A DNA stretch of 38,828 nucleotides. Source: a virus. The DNA lies in IMG/VR virus record IMGVR_UViG_3300000116_000061, positions 1 to 38,828 of that record, one strand, 5' to 3'. The position numbers and the translations under genes were made by a program. Below are positions 25,050 through 33,692 of this stretch, in pieces. The notes under the pieces are model-generated. The model did no database searches. It had not been told where the DNA came from and saw only the letters and a list, made by a program, of their open reading frames with translations. Position 1 is the stretch's first letter, and every line of letters begins with the position of its first letter.

Positions 25050-27473
25050 TTATCTTGGATCAAACTTATTCAATCGCATACCTCCGCCTAACACGTCATT
25101 TCCAGACGACTCAAATTTTTGCGGGCCCTTGCCTTTTTCTTTTTGATCCATTAAAGCGCTCTTCTGCGAGGCTTGCATTTTTGTTCTTTCGTCTTTTCTG
25201 TCTTCTCTAGTAACCTCAGCTTCCTTGCTAGCTCTAGCTTCAACATCTTTTAGCTGCATGTTTAATTCAAACTCATACTTCATAAGATCTTTCTTAACTA
25301 GAGCTTCTTGTTCTAGCTCTTGCATTTTCAACTGAGACTTAGCTTGCTCTAGCTGGGTGTTCATCTGAACCATAGCTTGCTGTTTTTGTATTTCAGCTTG
25401 AGCCACAGCTTGTTGAGATTGAGCGTTAGCTTGGGCTTGAGCTTGTATGTTTTGCTGCTGTATTTCTTGATCTCTTTCTGCTTTTTGCTTTCTTCTAATT
25501 TTAAGAAGTTGATTAGCTAGCTTTAAATTTCTTATGTCTCTAAGATCGATAGCGTCTTCTAGGTCTATTAGCTTCTGGCCTAAAGCTACTTGTATGTTAT
25601 TTTCTAACATTTGTTTTTCCTCGTCGTCAGGCATTAGCTCTAAGAATATGCCAAAGTCGTATAAGTGTAAGTTTGACATTTCTTCAAGTGTAGCTACATT
25701 ATGCGCTCCTATAGCCTGTATGAAGGCGTCTTTTGTTGGAGAATACTCTATAACATCAGATATTCTAAGTGATAAAGCTTCCGCTACTTGCGCTGTTAAG
25801 AATAAGCCAGACTGTAGTATATGTCTAGTTGCTACGTTTGAGTTTGCCGCAGCTAGCTTTTGAACACCAACCAAAGCGTTTTTATCAGGAGTACTACCGT
25901 CTCTAGCTTCATTAAGACCAGTTACATCTCGCATCATCTGCAGGTAATAGTTGTAATTACCTATTAACGCTTGCATTTTGTTGCCACCACCACCAGACTG
26001 TATTTCTCTAATAGGCACAGCCCCGGGGTTACCCTCACCTAAAGCGTTCATTGATCTACCAATAACAGAACCTGTTTGGAAGAACATATTTAAAGCTTCT
26101 TGAGGATTGTAGTTTGTGCCGTTACCTAAGTCTATTTCAGCTAAACCATCCGCGTCAAGATAAACGCCATCTGGAACCATTTTAGACATTACTTGTTGTA
26201 GCTTTAAGTGTGTAAGCTGTATCATATCAGCAAAACCTGTTATTCTACTAACAATAGATTCTGTTCTACCGTTGTACATTCTAGGAGCTACTATAGCATA
26301 GTTCATTTTAACTTTAGTGAAGTCACTTTTTGGTCTAACCATGTTTTTAGCCATCTCCCACTTCAATATAATATCTGTACCTAGTATTATAGCGCCGTCG
26401 TAAACACACTCTATAGACCTAGACACTCTTTTAAAGTTTCCTTGCTTGTCTTTAGGTGGATTAAAGTCGTCGCTTTTCGGTATAGCTCTTTCGCCGCCAG
26501 TACCTGTTTCTTTTACTTTGTAAACATCGTTCATATACGTCTTGTAGTTAAAATACAAAACTTGAACTTTATTGTTGTCTGTTTTATTTGAGTTTCTAAC
26601 TCTTTGATAGCCGTACCTAGATCTATTATTTGGCTTATTAGCTATTTCTTCTAGCTCAGCTTGACTTAAGTTAGGGAACTGCTTAGCTAATTCATTTATA
26701 GGTATTGTTTTAACTTCGCCTACGTAATATATATCATCGAAGTAAGGCGAATCAGTGTACGACCAAACCATGTTAGCCGGGTCGACATAATCAACGGTAA
26801 TTCCTTCTGAAGTATTAAACCCTGTTTTAACAGCTCCAATACCTAGAACAGTAAGATCGTAGTAAAATCTTTTAGATATTAAATCGTAGTCATTGCCCTT
26901 CATCAGTACGGCTATAGCTTGTTCTTCAGCTATTTCAACCTCCTGCTTGTAAGTAAGCTGCATGTGAAGCATTAGCTCTTCCTCTGTTTGAGGCAGCGTG
27001 TCTGGTTCGTTTTCTGTTATATCTACTTTAAATGTATCTCTAACTTTTTCAGCAAAGTCTTTAGTTCGCATGTCGTCTAATATAGACTGCATGTACGAAG
27101 TTCTTTTATCTACGCCGTATGGATCTTGAGAGTAAGCTTTTATATCGTAAGATCTATCAGCCATACCGTTAACAACTATATCTACAAATTTAGGTATAAT
27201 AGGCACCGGCTTCCAGTCTAAGTTTAAGTAGCTTAAGTCACCGTTTATGGACAACTCATCTTTGTATTTTTGTATTGATTGTTCGCCTCTAGCATACAGC
27301 CTCAGTTTGTGAAATCTTTCTTTGTTTTCTATATATCTATTGTTAGTGTAGTTTTCATTAAACCACTCTTGCTCTATAGCTTTAGCTACTTTTAAACCAT
27401 ACTCGCTTGACATTTTTTCTATGTCACTAACAACCTGTGAAGGAAAATAACTTTTTACAACTGACTCAGCCAT
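25050..27473 (-). CDS. portal protein (807 aa)
   Basis: The gene follows the large terminase by 2 nt and precedes the scaffold, the normal portal position. The protein is helical and beta-mixed and has the size seen in podoviral and crAss-like portals. An N-terminal part holds WFNENYTNNRYIENKERFHK (about 37-56). A middle part has repeated aromatic-rich strands and the conserved-looking DGVYLDADGLAEIDLG. The C-terminus (about 670-780) is a long Gln/Ala/Lys-rich coiled coil with many QQ and AQ steps, followed by a Gly-rich end, plausible for a portal barrel. It forms the DNA entry vertex and motor docking site. The call rests on context and remembered similarity to marine phage portals. Confidence 0.8.
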   Translation of the reverse strand: MAESVVKSYFPSQVVSDIEKMSSEYGLKVAKAIEQEWFNENYTNNRYIENKERFHKLRLYARGEQSIQKYKDELSINGDLSYLNLDWKPVPIIPKFVDIVVNGMADRSYDIKAYSQDPYGVDKRTSYMQSILDDMRTKDFAEKVRDTFKVDITENEPDTLPQTEEELMLHMQLTYKQEVEIAEEQAIAVLMKGNDYDLISKRFYYDLTVLGIGAVKTGFNTSEGITVDYVDPANMVWSYTDSPYFDDIYYVGEVKTIPINELAKQFPNLSQAELEEIANKPNNRSRYGYQRVRNSNKTDNNKVQVLYFNYKTYMNDVYKVKETGTGGERAIPKSDDFNPPKDKQGNFKRVSRSIECVYDGAIILGTDIILKWEMAKNMVRPKSDFTKVKMNYAIVAPRMYNGRTESIVSRITGFADMIQLTHLKLQQVMSKMVPDGVYLDADGLAEIDLGNGTNYNPQEALNMFFQTGSVIGRSMNALGEGNPGAVPIREIQSGGGGNKMQALIGNYNYYLQMMRDVTGLNEARDGSTPDKNALVGVQKLAAANSNVATRHILQSGLFLTAQVAEALSLRISDVIEYSPTKDAFIQAIGAHNVATLEEMSNLHLYDFGIFLELMPDDEEKQMLENNIQVALGQKLIDLEDAIDLRDIRNLKLANQLLKIRRKQKAERDQEIQQQNIQAQAQANAQSQQAVAQAEIQKQQAMVQMNTQLEQAKSQLKMQELEQEALVKKDLMKYEFELNMQLKDVEARASKEAEVTREDRKDERTKMQASQKSALMDQKEKGKGPQKFESSGNDVLGGGMRLNKFDPR

Positions 27474-27475
27474 AC

Positions 27476-29689
27476 TTATTTTTTAATTAATATTGATGAT
27501 AAACCATCGTTCTTATATCGAGCAATATTTAAGCTCACTTTATTAGTATTACTTGATTTAGGATAGTATAAATGTCTGTTGCAAGCCATAATGGCCAACC
27601 CTGAGCTTATAGCGGCGTCAAACTTAGTTCTTTTGTTGATGTCAAACTTAGCCCAATCATTAAGGGTTTCGTTAAAGTATACGTTACCGTAGTTGCCATC
27701 TCCCTTGTGACCAACGTGATCGTTTATGTACATCTCGATAGCGGCGGCGTGAGACTGCTTTATGTCTTCACTAGAGTTTGGTATACCTCCAACTTCTTTC
27801 TCAGCAACAGACAGTTTATTCCAAACTTTATCTGGTCTATTCATAGAGTATCCCCTGTATCCTCTTCTCTTTAAGTAATATAAAAGTCTAGGCTTATTGT
27901 TTTCAGCGAGCAACGGCATACCGTAAAATACTAAAGCCATTAATACGTCTTCAAAGAATATCTCGGCTGTAGGTGGTCTTGAAACGTACTCTAAGAAAAA
28001 AGTGTTTGCAGGAGCATCTTCCATTGAAAACTTAGTTAAGCCATGCAAAGCCCCGTTAGAACCTCTTCCATCTACTGTTCCACTAATGTCATAGCTATCA
28101 CAACCAAACGCACCCACGTGCTCGTTTCCTGGCAATTTAATACCTTGTTTTATTATCTGTCTGTTTTGTAAACCTATACTAGGAACCCAGCTAACTTTAA
28201 ATCTACCGCTTGGGTCTGGTATAAAAACAACCTTAGTGTCTTTTATTCCGTTTTGCCATTGAAAGTTTCCTGTAGTAACAGCGTTAGAGTTTCTTATCCC
28301 TTCGTTGTAATCTATCTGCTCGTATATCTTAACTAGATTAAACAAACTATTTTTCGTTTCATCTCTAAACGCGTGCTCCGTGGTTCTAGGAAACTGACGG
28401 TAAAATTCGTTTAAACCATCTTGATCGCCTTTTAACCCTTCTACTTCATTGTCCCAGTATTCTATTATACCTATATCTATTAGTTCACCGTCGGGTCCAC
28501 GAGTCTCTCCTCTTGGAGTGTTAAACACAGGTCGTCCATACTCATCAATAAAACCTTCATAGTTCCATTCCATTGGGATAAACAGAGAATATAAACCAGA
28601 GCGTGTTTGTCCATTCGCGTTTCTTTTAGTGACATCACTGTCGTTATATAATTTTTTAAAGTTGTCACCACCTTTGTCTAAAGCGTTTGACGTTGATCCC
28701 ATCATACACTTGCCAACTATTCTAGAACCTAACCTAAGGCATGTTTTAGTTACTCGCCAGTTGTTGAGTATGTTGTCAGGCCTTTCCCACTTACCACTTT
28801 CATCGTGAACTAGTAGGCTAAGTTTTTCACCATCATAACTGTTGTCACCTGTATTTTTCCAATCAATTGTAGTGTCTAGACCTTGTATGTCTTCTAGCTT
28901 TTCTTTTGACGTAATTTTTTTACGAGTAAATTTACTTGCAGGAACACGATAAGCAAGCTCACTTTTAGGCCTGTCCATACCATCTTGTATTGGCTTGAAA
29001 AAGAAAGGATAGTTAATAGATATTGGTACAACCTTGTCGGTAAACATTTTTTTAGCATCTGCACCAGACTTAGATAGTATGCCGTATCTACTGTCGCTAG
29101 ATATTGTTGCTTGGTTAACAGTTTCAGCGCTACTCATAAATGAAAAACCAGAACGTCTGTTTTTAAGGTAACACATGCCGTAGCATCTAACATCTGCTTT
29201 ACAAGCTTCCCAGAATATAAAGAACAATCTATTCGCTTCACGAAAGTCTGGAGCACCAACGTCTATTTTGCTCCATTGAAGATACATATAATGGCTGCCA
29301 GGCAAATACGTGGCAACACCACCATTGTTAAACCAAAACCCTTCATCTCTGCGCTTGAACTCCTCGTCTATGTAGTCGTACCATTGTTCTTTTTGCTCCT
29401 CAGGATATTCTCTCCAGTCAAATATGCTTTTTATTTTATTTAGTATAGAAGGTTTTTCAAGCTGCTTCCACCTATTAAGCTCGTTGCTATACACATCTTT
29501 TGGAGCTGGAGGCAGGGCAATTTTTAAACCTTGTATATCGTATATTTCACCGATTTGACCTGTCTTAGATATAACAACAACGTCATGCTCTTTACTATAG
29601 CCGTAGCTCCACTTTTTAGACTTATTAAGTCTTTTGATAGTGTTGCTTCTTATTGGCTTTATTATCTTATATAAACTCTGCTCGTACAT
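27476..29689 (-). CDS. terL: terminase large subunit
   Basis: The packaging motor ATPase and nuclease, 737 aa. Visible motifs: NRRSGFS at 178-184 in the Walker A position, LLVHDE at 292-297 as Walker B with D296 and catalytic E297, and GSTS at 331-334 as the coupling motif. The nuclease part starts near GAFGCDSYD (526-534) with D531 as the first metal ligand; later acidic residues, including the D of KFDAAISSG, complete it. The Walker A lacks the usual Gly-Lys-Ser/Thr, which is odd, although R-R-x-G-x-S variants occur in large terminases. The start overlaps the small terminase stop as TAATG. Confidence 0.93.
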   Translation of the reverse strand: MYEQSLYKIIKPIRSNTIKRLNKSKKWSYGYSKEHDVVVISKTGQIGEIYDIQGLKIALPPAPKDVYSNELNRWKQLEKPSILNKIKSIFDWREYPEEQKEQWYDYIDEEFKRRDEGFWFNNGGVATYLPGSHYMYLQWSKIDVGAPDFREANRLFFIFWEACKADVRCYGMCYLKNRRSGFSFMSSAETVNQATISSDSRYGILSKSGADAKKMFTDKVVPISINYPFFFKPIQDGMDRPKSELAYRVPASKFTRKKITSKEKLEDIQGLDTTIDWKNTGDNSYDGEKLSLLVHDESGKWERPDNILNNWRVTKTCLRLGSRIVGKCMMGSTSNALDKGGDNFKKLYNDSDVTKRNANGQTRSGLYSLFIPMEWNYEGFIDEYGRPVFNTPRGETRGPDGELIDIGIIEYWDNEVEGLKGDQDGLNEFYRQFPRTTEHAFRDETKNSLFNLVKIYEQIDYNEGIRNSNAVTTGNFQWQNGIKDTKVVFIPDPSGRFKVSWVPSIGLQNRQIIKQGIKLPGNEHVGAFGCDSYDISGTVDGRGSNGALHGLTKFSMEDAPANTFFLEYVSRPPTAEIFFEDVLMALVFYGMPLLAENNKPRLLYYLKRRGYRGYSMNRPDKVWNKLSVAEKEVGGIPNSSEDIKQSHAAAIEMYINDHVGHKGDGNYGNVYFNETLNDWAKFDINKRTKFDAAISSGLAIMACNRHLYYPKSSNTNKVSLNIARYKNDGLSSILIKK

Positions 29690-29964
29690 TATTTAGATCT
29701 ACCTTCAGCAAAACCTTTAAAAACTCTTTCTTTTTTCTCTTCTACAACCTTGCCATCAAGCAAAGCCTGTTCTTCCTGTATACGGTTAAGTATCTCGAAC
29801 GCGTCAAATATAGCCAACTTTTTTGTAGCCGCGGCGTTCTTAAGTCTATCAGCGGTAATATCATCACCACTATCAACAATGGCTTCTTTAGCTACTTTAA
29901 TAAGCTCTTCAACAGCCCTATGCCCAGCTTGGATTATACTCTTCTTCGTCTCCTTGATATTCAT
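29689..29964 (-). CDS. probable terminase small subunit (91 aa)
   Basis: A short helical protein immediately upstream of terL, with a TAATG overlap. It has the segment ADRLKNAAATKKLAIFDAFE (about 38-57) followed by ILNRIQEEQALLDGK and a basic tail ending FAEGRSK. I recall this block as a conserved gene in front of marine phage terL. Size, position and the Arg/Lys-rich tail fit a small DNA-recognition terminase subunit, but no helix-turn-helix is obvious. Its start lies inside the end of the 194-aa gene (47-nt overlap), and no later Met exists. Confidence 0.6.
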   Translation of the reverse strand: MNIKETKKSIIQAGHRAVEELIKVAKEAIVDSGDDITADRLKNAAATKKLAIFDAFEILNRIQEEQALLDGKVVEEKKERVFKGFAEGRSK

Positions 29965-30502
29965 ATTTAATTGTAATAAAATTAGACATTACTCTGTATA
30001 GCCTTTTTCCCTCTATAATAAACTCATATTCAGAGCTAGGTCTAAAGCCTACTAAGTCTCCCACGTCTACAGTGCCGTCGGAATACTTAACTACACCCAT
30101 TAACGGTTTTTCTTTTTCTACAGCAAAATCTTTATTGTCTTTTATAGGCTGAATAAAACAATACCCTTTGGGAGCTTTCCACTTTTCTTGTGACTTAAAT
30201 AAAAATATCTGATCTTGGTAGACTATATACATGTCTTCGTGAAAATAGTTCTTACTATTTCTTTCGTTGCCGTACTGATCCTCCCACCTTCTAAAGACGT
30301 TGTGGTGTAGCACTACAATATCACCAGGATTTATCCCCATGTTATTGTTAATGATTGGGCAGCTTATAACCTCAGCTTCTCTGTTAACAAATTGATGATT
30401 AAAGTTTTCAGAGTTTACAATTAACTCTTTATCACCTACAGACTTTGTGTTGTTGTATCTAGACCCTAACGGCCTTACAACAAAACCGTAAACGCTTTTC
30501 AT
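29918..30502 (-). CDS. tandem GroES-like beta-barrel protein (194 aa)
   Basis: Two segments each follow the GroES pattern: a first strand, a loop, a strand with GDxV, then a xxV..xxI end. Segment 1 (about 3-102) has YGFVVRPLG, a longer loop around 17-40, REAEVISCP, NPGDIVVLHH (58-67) and YIVYQDQIFLF (92-102). Segment 2 (about 113-181) has YCFIQPIK, GVVKYSDG, VGDLVGFRP (147-155) and LYRVMSNFITIKY (168-180). Segment 2 seems to lack a mobile loop. The C-terminus (GDEEEYNPSWA) is acidic. The start shares TAATG with the 73-aa gene. It may be a co-chaperonin working with the GroEL of this phage, or a structural barrel unrelated to chaperonins. Fold call moderate, function open. Confidence 0.55.
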   Translation of the reverse strand: MKSVYGFVVRPLGSRYNNTKSVGDKELIVNSENFNHQFVNREAEVISCPIINNNMGINPGDIVVLHHNVFRRWEDQYGNERNSKNYFHEDMYIVYQDQIFLFKSQEKWKAPKGYCFIQPIKDNKDFAVEKEKPLMGVVKYSDGTVDVGDLVGFRPSSEYEFIIEGKRLYRVMSNFITIKYEYQGDEEEYNPSWA

Positions 30503-30723
30503 TAGTACTCTAGATTATACTCTACAGACACTGCCATGTTCTTGTTGAAATCTTTCCAAGGTAGTACGTCTTTTCTTTTTTTTATATATATAGAGTACTT
30601 GTCGTCTTCTTCTATAATGTCACAGATAGTATGCCCTCCATAGACCTCTTGGCCTACGGAGTAATGCATAGCATCTATTTTATAATCTTTACCTATTGTT
30701 ATTTTACGAATCAGCTTGCTCAT
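30502..30723 (-). CDS. small conserved phage protein (73 aa)
   Basis: A mixed alpha/beta protein with no named domain. Conserved-looking stretches are IRKITIGKDYKIDAMHY (about 5-21), GQEVYGGHTI (24-33) and PWKDFNKNMAVSVEYN (about 55-70). I recall this pattern as recurring before terminase genes in marine phage genomes. It overlaps the 90-aa gene by 20 nt and the next gene by one base in TAATG, so all three are probably translated together. Function unknown. Confidence 0.45.
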   Translation of the reverse strand: MSKLIRKITIGKDYKIDAMHYSVGQEVYGGHTICDIIEEDDKYSIYIKKRKDVLPWKDFNKNMAVSVEYNLEY

Positions 30724-30976
30724 CTTCTGGGTATTTTATTGCTCCAGTGTTAATGTCAATATCCATCTTGCCATATTCTTCCTCAAGCGTCTTATTAATT
30801 TCGCTCATCTTTTTATTGATCAAATCTAACTCGTGAAGCAGCATATGCTTTCTAGCTTCAGAGTTACCTATTTCTAGCTTAATCTGGTTTGATGTTGAGA
30901 TTACCTGCTGAACCTCTTTTAACTGTTCGTCTGTGATTTTTTCTGGCTTAGCAGCCAAGTCTATTGATTTTCCCAT
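30704..30976 (-). CDS. small coiled-coil protein (90 aa)
   Basis: A helical, charged protein with a coiled coil at about residues 17-68 (leucines in heptad spacing), ending in an acidic tail EDEQADS. No family recognised. It follows a 48-nt gap after the lectin-like gene and has an A/T-only leader of AATTTAATT type, so it is the first gene of the terminase group. The short polar composition could fit a small packaging or head factor, but this is guesswork. Confidence 0.4.
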   Translation of the reverse strand: MGKSIDLAAKPEKITDEQLKEVQQVISTSNQIKLEIGNSEARKHMLLHELDLINKKMSEINKTLEEEYGKMDIDINTGAIKYPEDEQADS

Positions 30977-31024
30977 AATTTAATTTAATTAGTTTTATTT
31001 ATTATTACTCTTTAAAATAGTAAG

Positions 31025-32629
31025 TTAATTATCTGCTACAAAAGTAGCTCCTGTTACTATTCCTGCCGCGTCGTTTATTTGTTTTAACGAAGCGTCATTT
31101 ATTGAGCCTATTGCTAGATCACCACCGACAGGAGAGCCGTAGAATCTAAAAGTTTTATCTGATCCACCAAACTCAAATATTGCTTCGTATCGCCCAGTTT
31201 CTCTTTCTGGAGTTGCAAGAACTCTAGTAAAAGTTCCAGATGATCCAACGTAAGCATAAACTCTAAAAAATCCCTGCGTAACAGTTGGGGCATCAAAGCT
31301 TAGTTTGTACGTTTTACCAGCTGTAAATCCATCTACAACTTGAGCCGTTGCTGTAGTTCCTCCTGGAGTACTAGCTTTAAGCTCACCATCTTCTATACTC
31401 CAATCTGTACCTAAATTCCACCTGCCATTAGGATCTACTTCTTTCAACGATATATTATCTAAAGTTATAGAAGAGCCTTCGTGTTCTTGCTTAAATACAA
31501 CTAATCTATTTGTTGATGAAGTAAAATATATTGTTTTTTTACCTAAAGTAGTGTCGGTAAAAGTAACATATCCGTTGTTATACCATCTTAAAGTAGGAGT
31601 TCCTGTTTTTGCTACAATTTCAAACTCTAACTTAAATAGATTTCCTGAGTGATCTGAAGGTTTTACATTTATAGAGTTGACTCCATTAGTAGCGTAGGCT
31701 CTCCCGTAATCAGTGTTTTCGCCTACAGGTCTAGATAATAATAATTGATTATTAACTATTGATACACCTAAGTTGTCTAAAGCACTTGTTTTCCAACCTA
31801 AACTAAAACTATCCGTTGTTACATCTCCACTTGTTGAAAAATCACCGTTAGTAATTAATTCTCCACCTAACTCATCAAAACTATTGTTAAGTAATAGTTC
31901 GCTTCCAAAACCAGGATTGGCTTGATTTTGAATAACGCCGTTAACTCTATCGTCAAATAAACCATCACCCATTTTCCAATAACCTATTATTGAGCTATGA
32001 TTTTGATAGCCTGTTTGAGGAGCGTTTAAATCTGCGTTTCTACCAGCGTTATAAATAGCACTAACGTCGTCTCTTAGCAGCTCTGTTTTCCAAAAAGCTA
32101 ATTGTGCTATTTCGCCGCCAAAGAAGTCAGTGGCAACAGTTGGACTTGCGGGATCGTATTCTTGACCAATGCTAGCAAAAGTTAAATCATTATCCCACAA
32201 CACCTCTGTGTTAGCAACTGAACCAGCGGAATTACCATCTATATATACAGTTAATGTTTGATTAAGTCCAGAGGGTCTAGATATTATAACTAAATGCCAG
32301 TTTCCATCGTCTAAATCAACGTTTCCAATATCGGCTTGGGTGGCTTGAGCATCCGAGTAATAAACTCCTTTAGTTCCATCAGCATCTATGCCTATTCTAA
32401 GTCTATTGGACGCGTCTGAAGAATGTGCTGAGAAAAGTATATTAGTGTGAGCGCCTGATGTTGCGTTACCATTACCTTTAAACCATACAGCTAAAGACCA
32501 TGCCATTCCGTTAGCAAGATCAGCATGTTGGGTGAAGCTATCTATATTGATATAGTCACTAGTTCCATTTAAAGATATATTGTACTTATTCTCTACTACA
32601 GAGCTTATTGAACCGCCAACACCTAACAT
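31025..32629 (-). CDS. LamG-type lectin-like protein, probable fibre or decoration (534 aa)
   Basis: A LamG/concanavalin-like domain at about 15-197 has SLAVWFKG (45-52), GNWHLVIIS (109-117), LTVYIDGN (126-133) and the closing IAQLAFWKTEL. Residues about 256-398 form a beta module beginning ITNGDFS, and residues about 401-517 another, with FTAGKTYKLSF at 435-445 and a Gly/Phe-rich strand end, like CBM4/9 jelly rolls. The N-terminus has no signal peptide. This looks like a glycan-binding virion protein, a fibre tip or capsid decoration, and may recognise host surface polysaccharide. It overlaps the 121-aa gene as TAATG, so the two may form one structure. It has no catalytic residues that I can point to. 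Confidence 0.7.
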   Translation of the reverse strand: MLGVGGSISSVVENKYNISLNGTSDYINIDSFTQHADLANGMAWSLAVWFKGNGNATSGAHTNILFSAHSSDASNRLRIGIDADGTKGVYYSDAQATQADIGNVDLDDGNWHLVIISRPSGLNQTLTVYIDGNSAGSVANTEVLWDNDLTFASIGQEYDPASPTVATDFFGGEIAQLAFWKTELLRDDVSAIYNAGRNADLNAPQTGYQNHSSIIGYWKMGDGLFDDRVNGVIQNQANPGFGSELLLNNSFDELGGELITNGDFSTSGDVTTDSFSLGWKTSALDNLGVSIVNNQLLLSRPVGENTDYGRAYATNGVNSINVKPSDHSGNLFKLEFEIVAKTGTPTLRWYNNGYVTFTDTTLGKKTIYFTSSTNRLVVFKQEHEGSSITLDNISLKEVDPNGRWNLGTDWSIEDGELKASTPGGTTATAQVVDGFTAGKTYKLSFDAPTVTQGFFRVYAYVGSSGTFTRVLATPERETGRYEAIFEFGGSDKTFRFYGSPVGGDLAIGSINDASLKQINDAAGIVTGATFVADN

Positions 32630-32994
32630 TACGCTCCTATATAAGCTACAACTGAACCACTGTTTACGTCAATCTCAGTCCATCTTCCGTAGATAGTAAC
32701 ACCTTTTGGAAAAACAACTGAATCAACAACTTTACCACCAGAGCCTTCGTCTGTAGTTTCAGAGCCTGCAGCTAAATCGTGAGCTGGTTGATCTGTTCCA
32801 ATATATTGATCAGATCCAGTAAGAGGTATGTCTGCGATTAAACCGCCTGCTGCATCAAATACAGTGTCCGCAAGCATTGTTATCGCAACAAAAACTTTGT
32901 TTGTTGGTGGTTTTATAGCATCACTACCAGCTGTAGTGTAAACGCTTCCTAGTTGTCCAAAAGCGTATGACGTATGTGTATTATTAATCCCCAT
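32629..32994 (-). CDS. small beta-rich virion protein (121 aa)
   Basis: A protein of unknown family, Gly/Thr/Ala/Val-rich, with the strand-like segments KVFVAITMLAD (about 33-43) and VVFPKGVTIYGRWTEID (about 92-108). Composition and lack of charge suggest a capsid decoration or fibre base. It is 1 nt after the holin-like gene and shares TAATG with the lectin-like gene, so it may anchor that protein to the particle. I cannot name it. Confidence 0.45.
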   Translation of the reverse strand: MGINNTHTSYAFGQLGSVYTTAGSDAIKPPTNKVFVAITMLADTVFDAAGGLIADIPLTGSDQYIGTDQPAHDLAAGSETTDEGSGGKVVDSVVFPKGVTIYGRWTEIDVNSGSVVAYIGA

Positions 32995-32995
32995 T

Positions 32996-33382
32996 TTATT
33001 TTTTTATTTTCTCGTACGAGCGACCTCCGAAGTAAGCCCCAATTACAGTTATTAATACTAATTGTAGTAGATCAACCCATTTGTCCTCTACTGTAAACAT
33101 AATTACACCAGCGTCTATAAAAATTAGTAGCGTAGTGCAAATAACTAGCCAAGCTAACACGAGCGGGCGTATTGATTTACTAAGCCATGAATCAGACTGC
33201 ATGTCCGATTTCCATCTAGCTGTAACCTCTTCTTGCATCTTAGCTTCGCTATCTAAAAGCATTTGCTTTATCTTAGCTTTAGCCTCCTCTCGCTCTTTGT
33301 CTGTAGTAATAACCTTATCTAATATTCCTTCAGCGTTATCTACCACCTTACCTAATATTCCACCAAGTAAGTTATTTATCAT
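32996..33382 (-). CDS. holin-like protein of the 3-TM gene-transfer-agent type
   Basis: A 128-aa protein. The N-terminal part (1-60) is helical and amphipathic. RWKSDMQSDSWLSKSIRPLV (about 56-75) is followed by two clear hydrophobic helices: about 73-97 (VLAWLVICTTLLIFIDAGVI) and about 105-119 (LLQLVLITVIGAYFGG), ending YEKIKK. The order SDSWLSKSIRP, membrane helix, then a YFGGRS-like end matches the GTA_holin_3TM family, which releases particles through the inner membrane. It sits in the structural block, not beside the other lysis-like genes at 0-0.75 kb. It overlaps the upstream gene by 4 nt (ATGA). Confidence 0.7.
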   Translation of the reverse strand: MINNLLGGILGKVVDNAEGILDKVITTDKEREEAKAKIKQMLLDSEAKMQEEVTARWKSDMQSDSWLSKSIRPLVLAWLVICTTLLIFIDAGVIMFTVEDKWVDLLQLVLITVIGAYFGGRSYEKIKK

Positions 33383-33690
33383 TTTTTATTCTTTCTATTG
33401 TTTATTGCCTCACCAATTTGATCACTAAAGGTTGGTACAGCGCCTATGTGAGCGTCTGAATCAGGGTGAGGACCTTTTTTAACAGGCATAGGTCTAGCGT
33501 CCATCATTCCTTTTGGTTTAGCCGGGCCTTTACCTAAATATATATTGTCGTTCATTTCTTCGCGCTTAGCGTCGCTTACTTGACCCTTATGATAACCACC
33601 CTTTTTTTTCAACGGTGATTTGTTAGAATCTGCATTGCACTTACAGTTCTTTCCAAAAAATGAAGAGCCTTGCATTTTAAAGTTTTTCAT
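33379..33690 (-). CDS. basic protein with KSPLKKK motif (103 aa)
   Basis: A strongly basic, Gly/Lys/Pro-rich protein, probably disordered. It starts MKNFKMQGSS, has a Cys pair at C16/C18, and KSPLKKK at 24-30. The beginning resembles those of the next two upstream proteins (FKM or FKL near the start). No known domain. Its place beside the larger basic protein suggests DNA-associated virion cargo, which is inference. It overlaps the holin gene by 4 nt (ATGA). Confidence 0.5.
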   Translation of the reverse strand: MKNFKMQGSSFFGKNCKCNADSNKSPLKKKGGYHKGQVSDAKREEMNDNIYLGKGPAKPKGMMDARPMPVKKGPHPDSDAHIGAVPTFSDQIGEAINNRKNKK

Positions 33691-33692
33691 AA

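Noticed and set aside
28480-28671. Minus-strand 63-aa frame inside the terminase gene
   Set aside because: Overlaps the well-supported terminase frame, and shows no domain.
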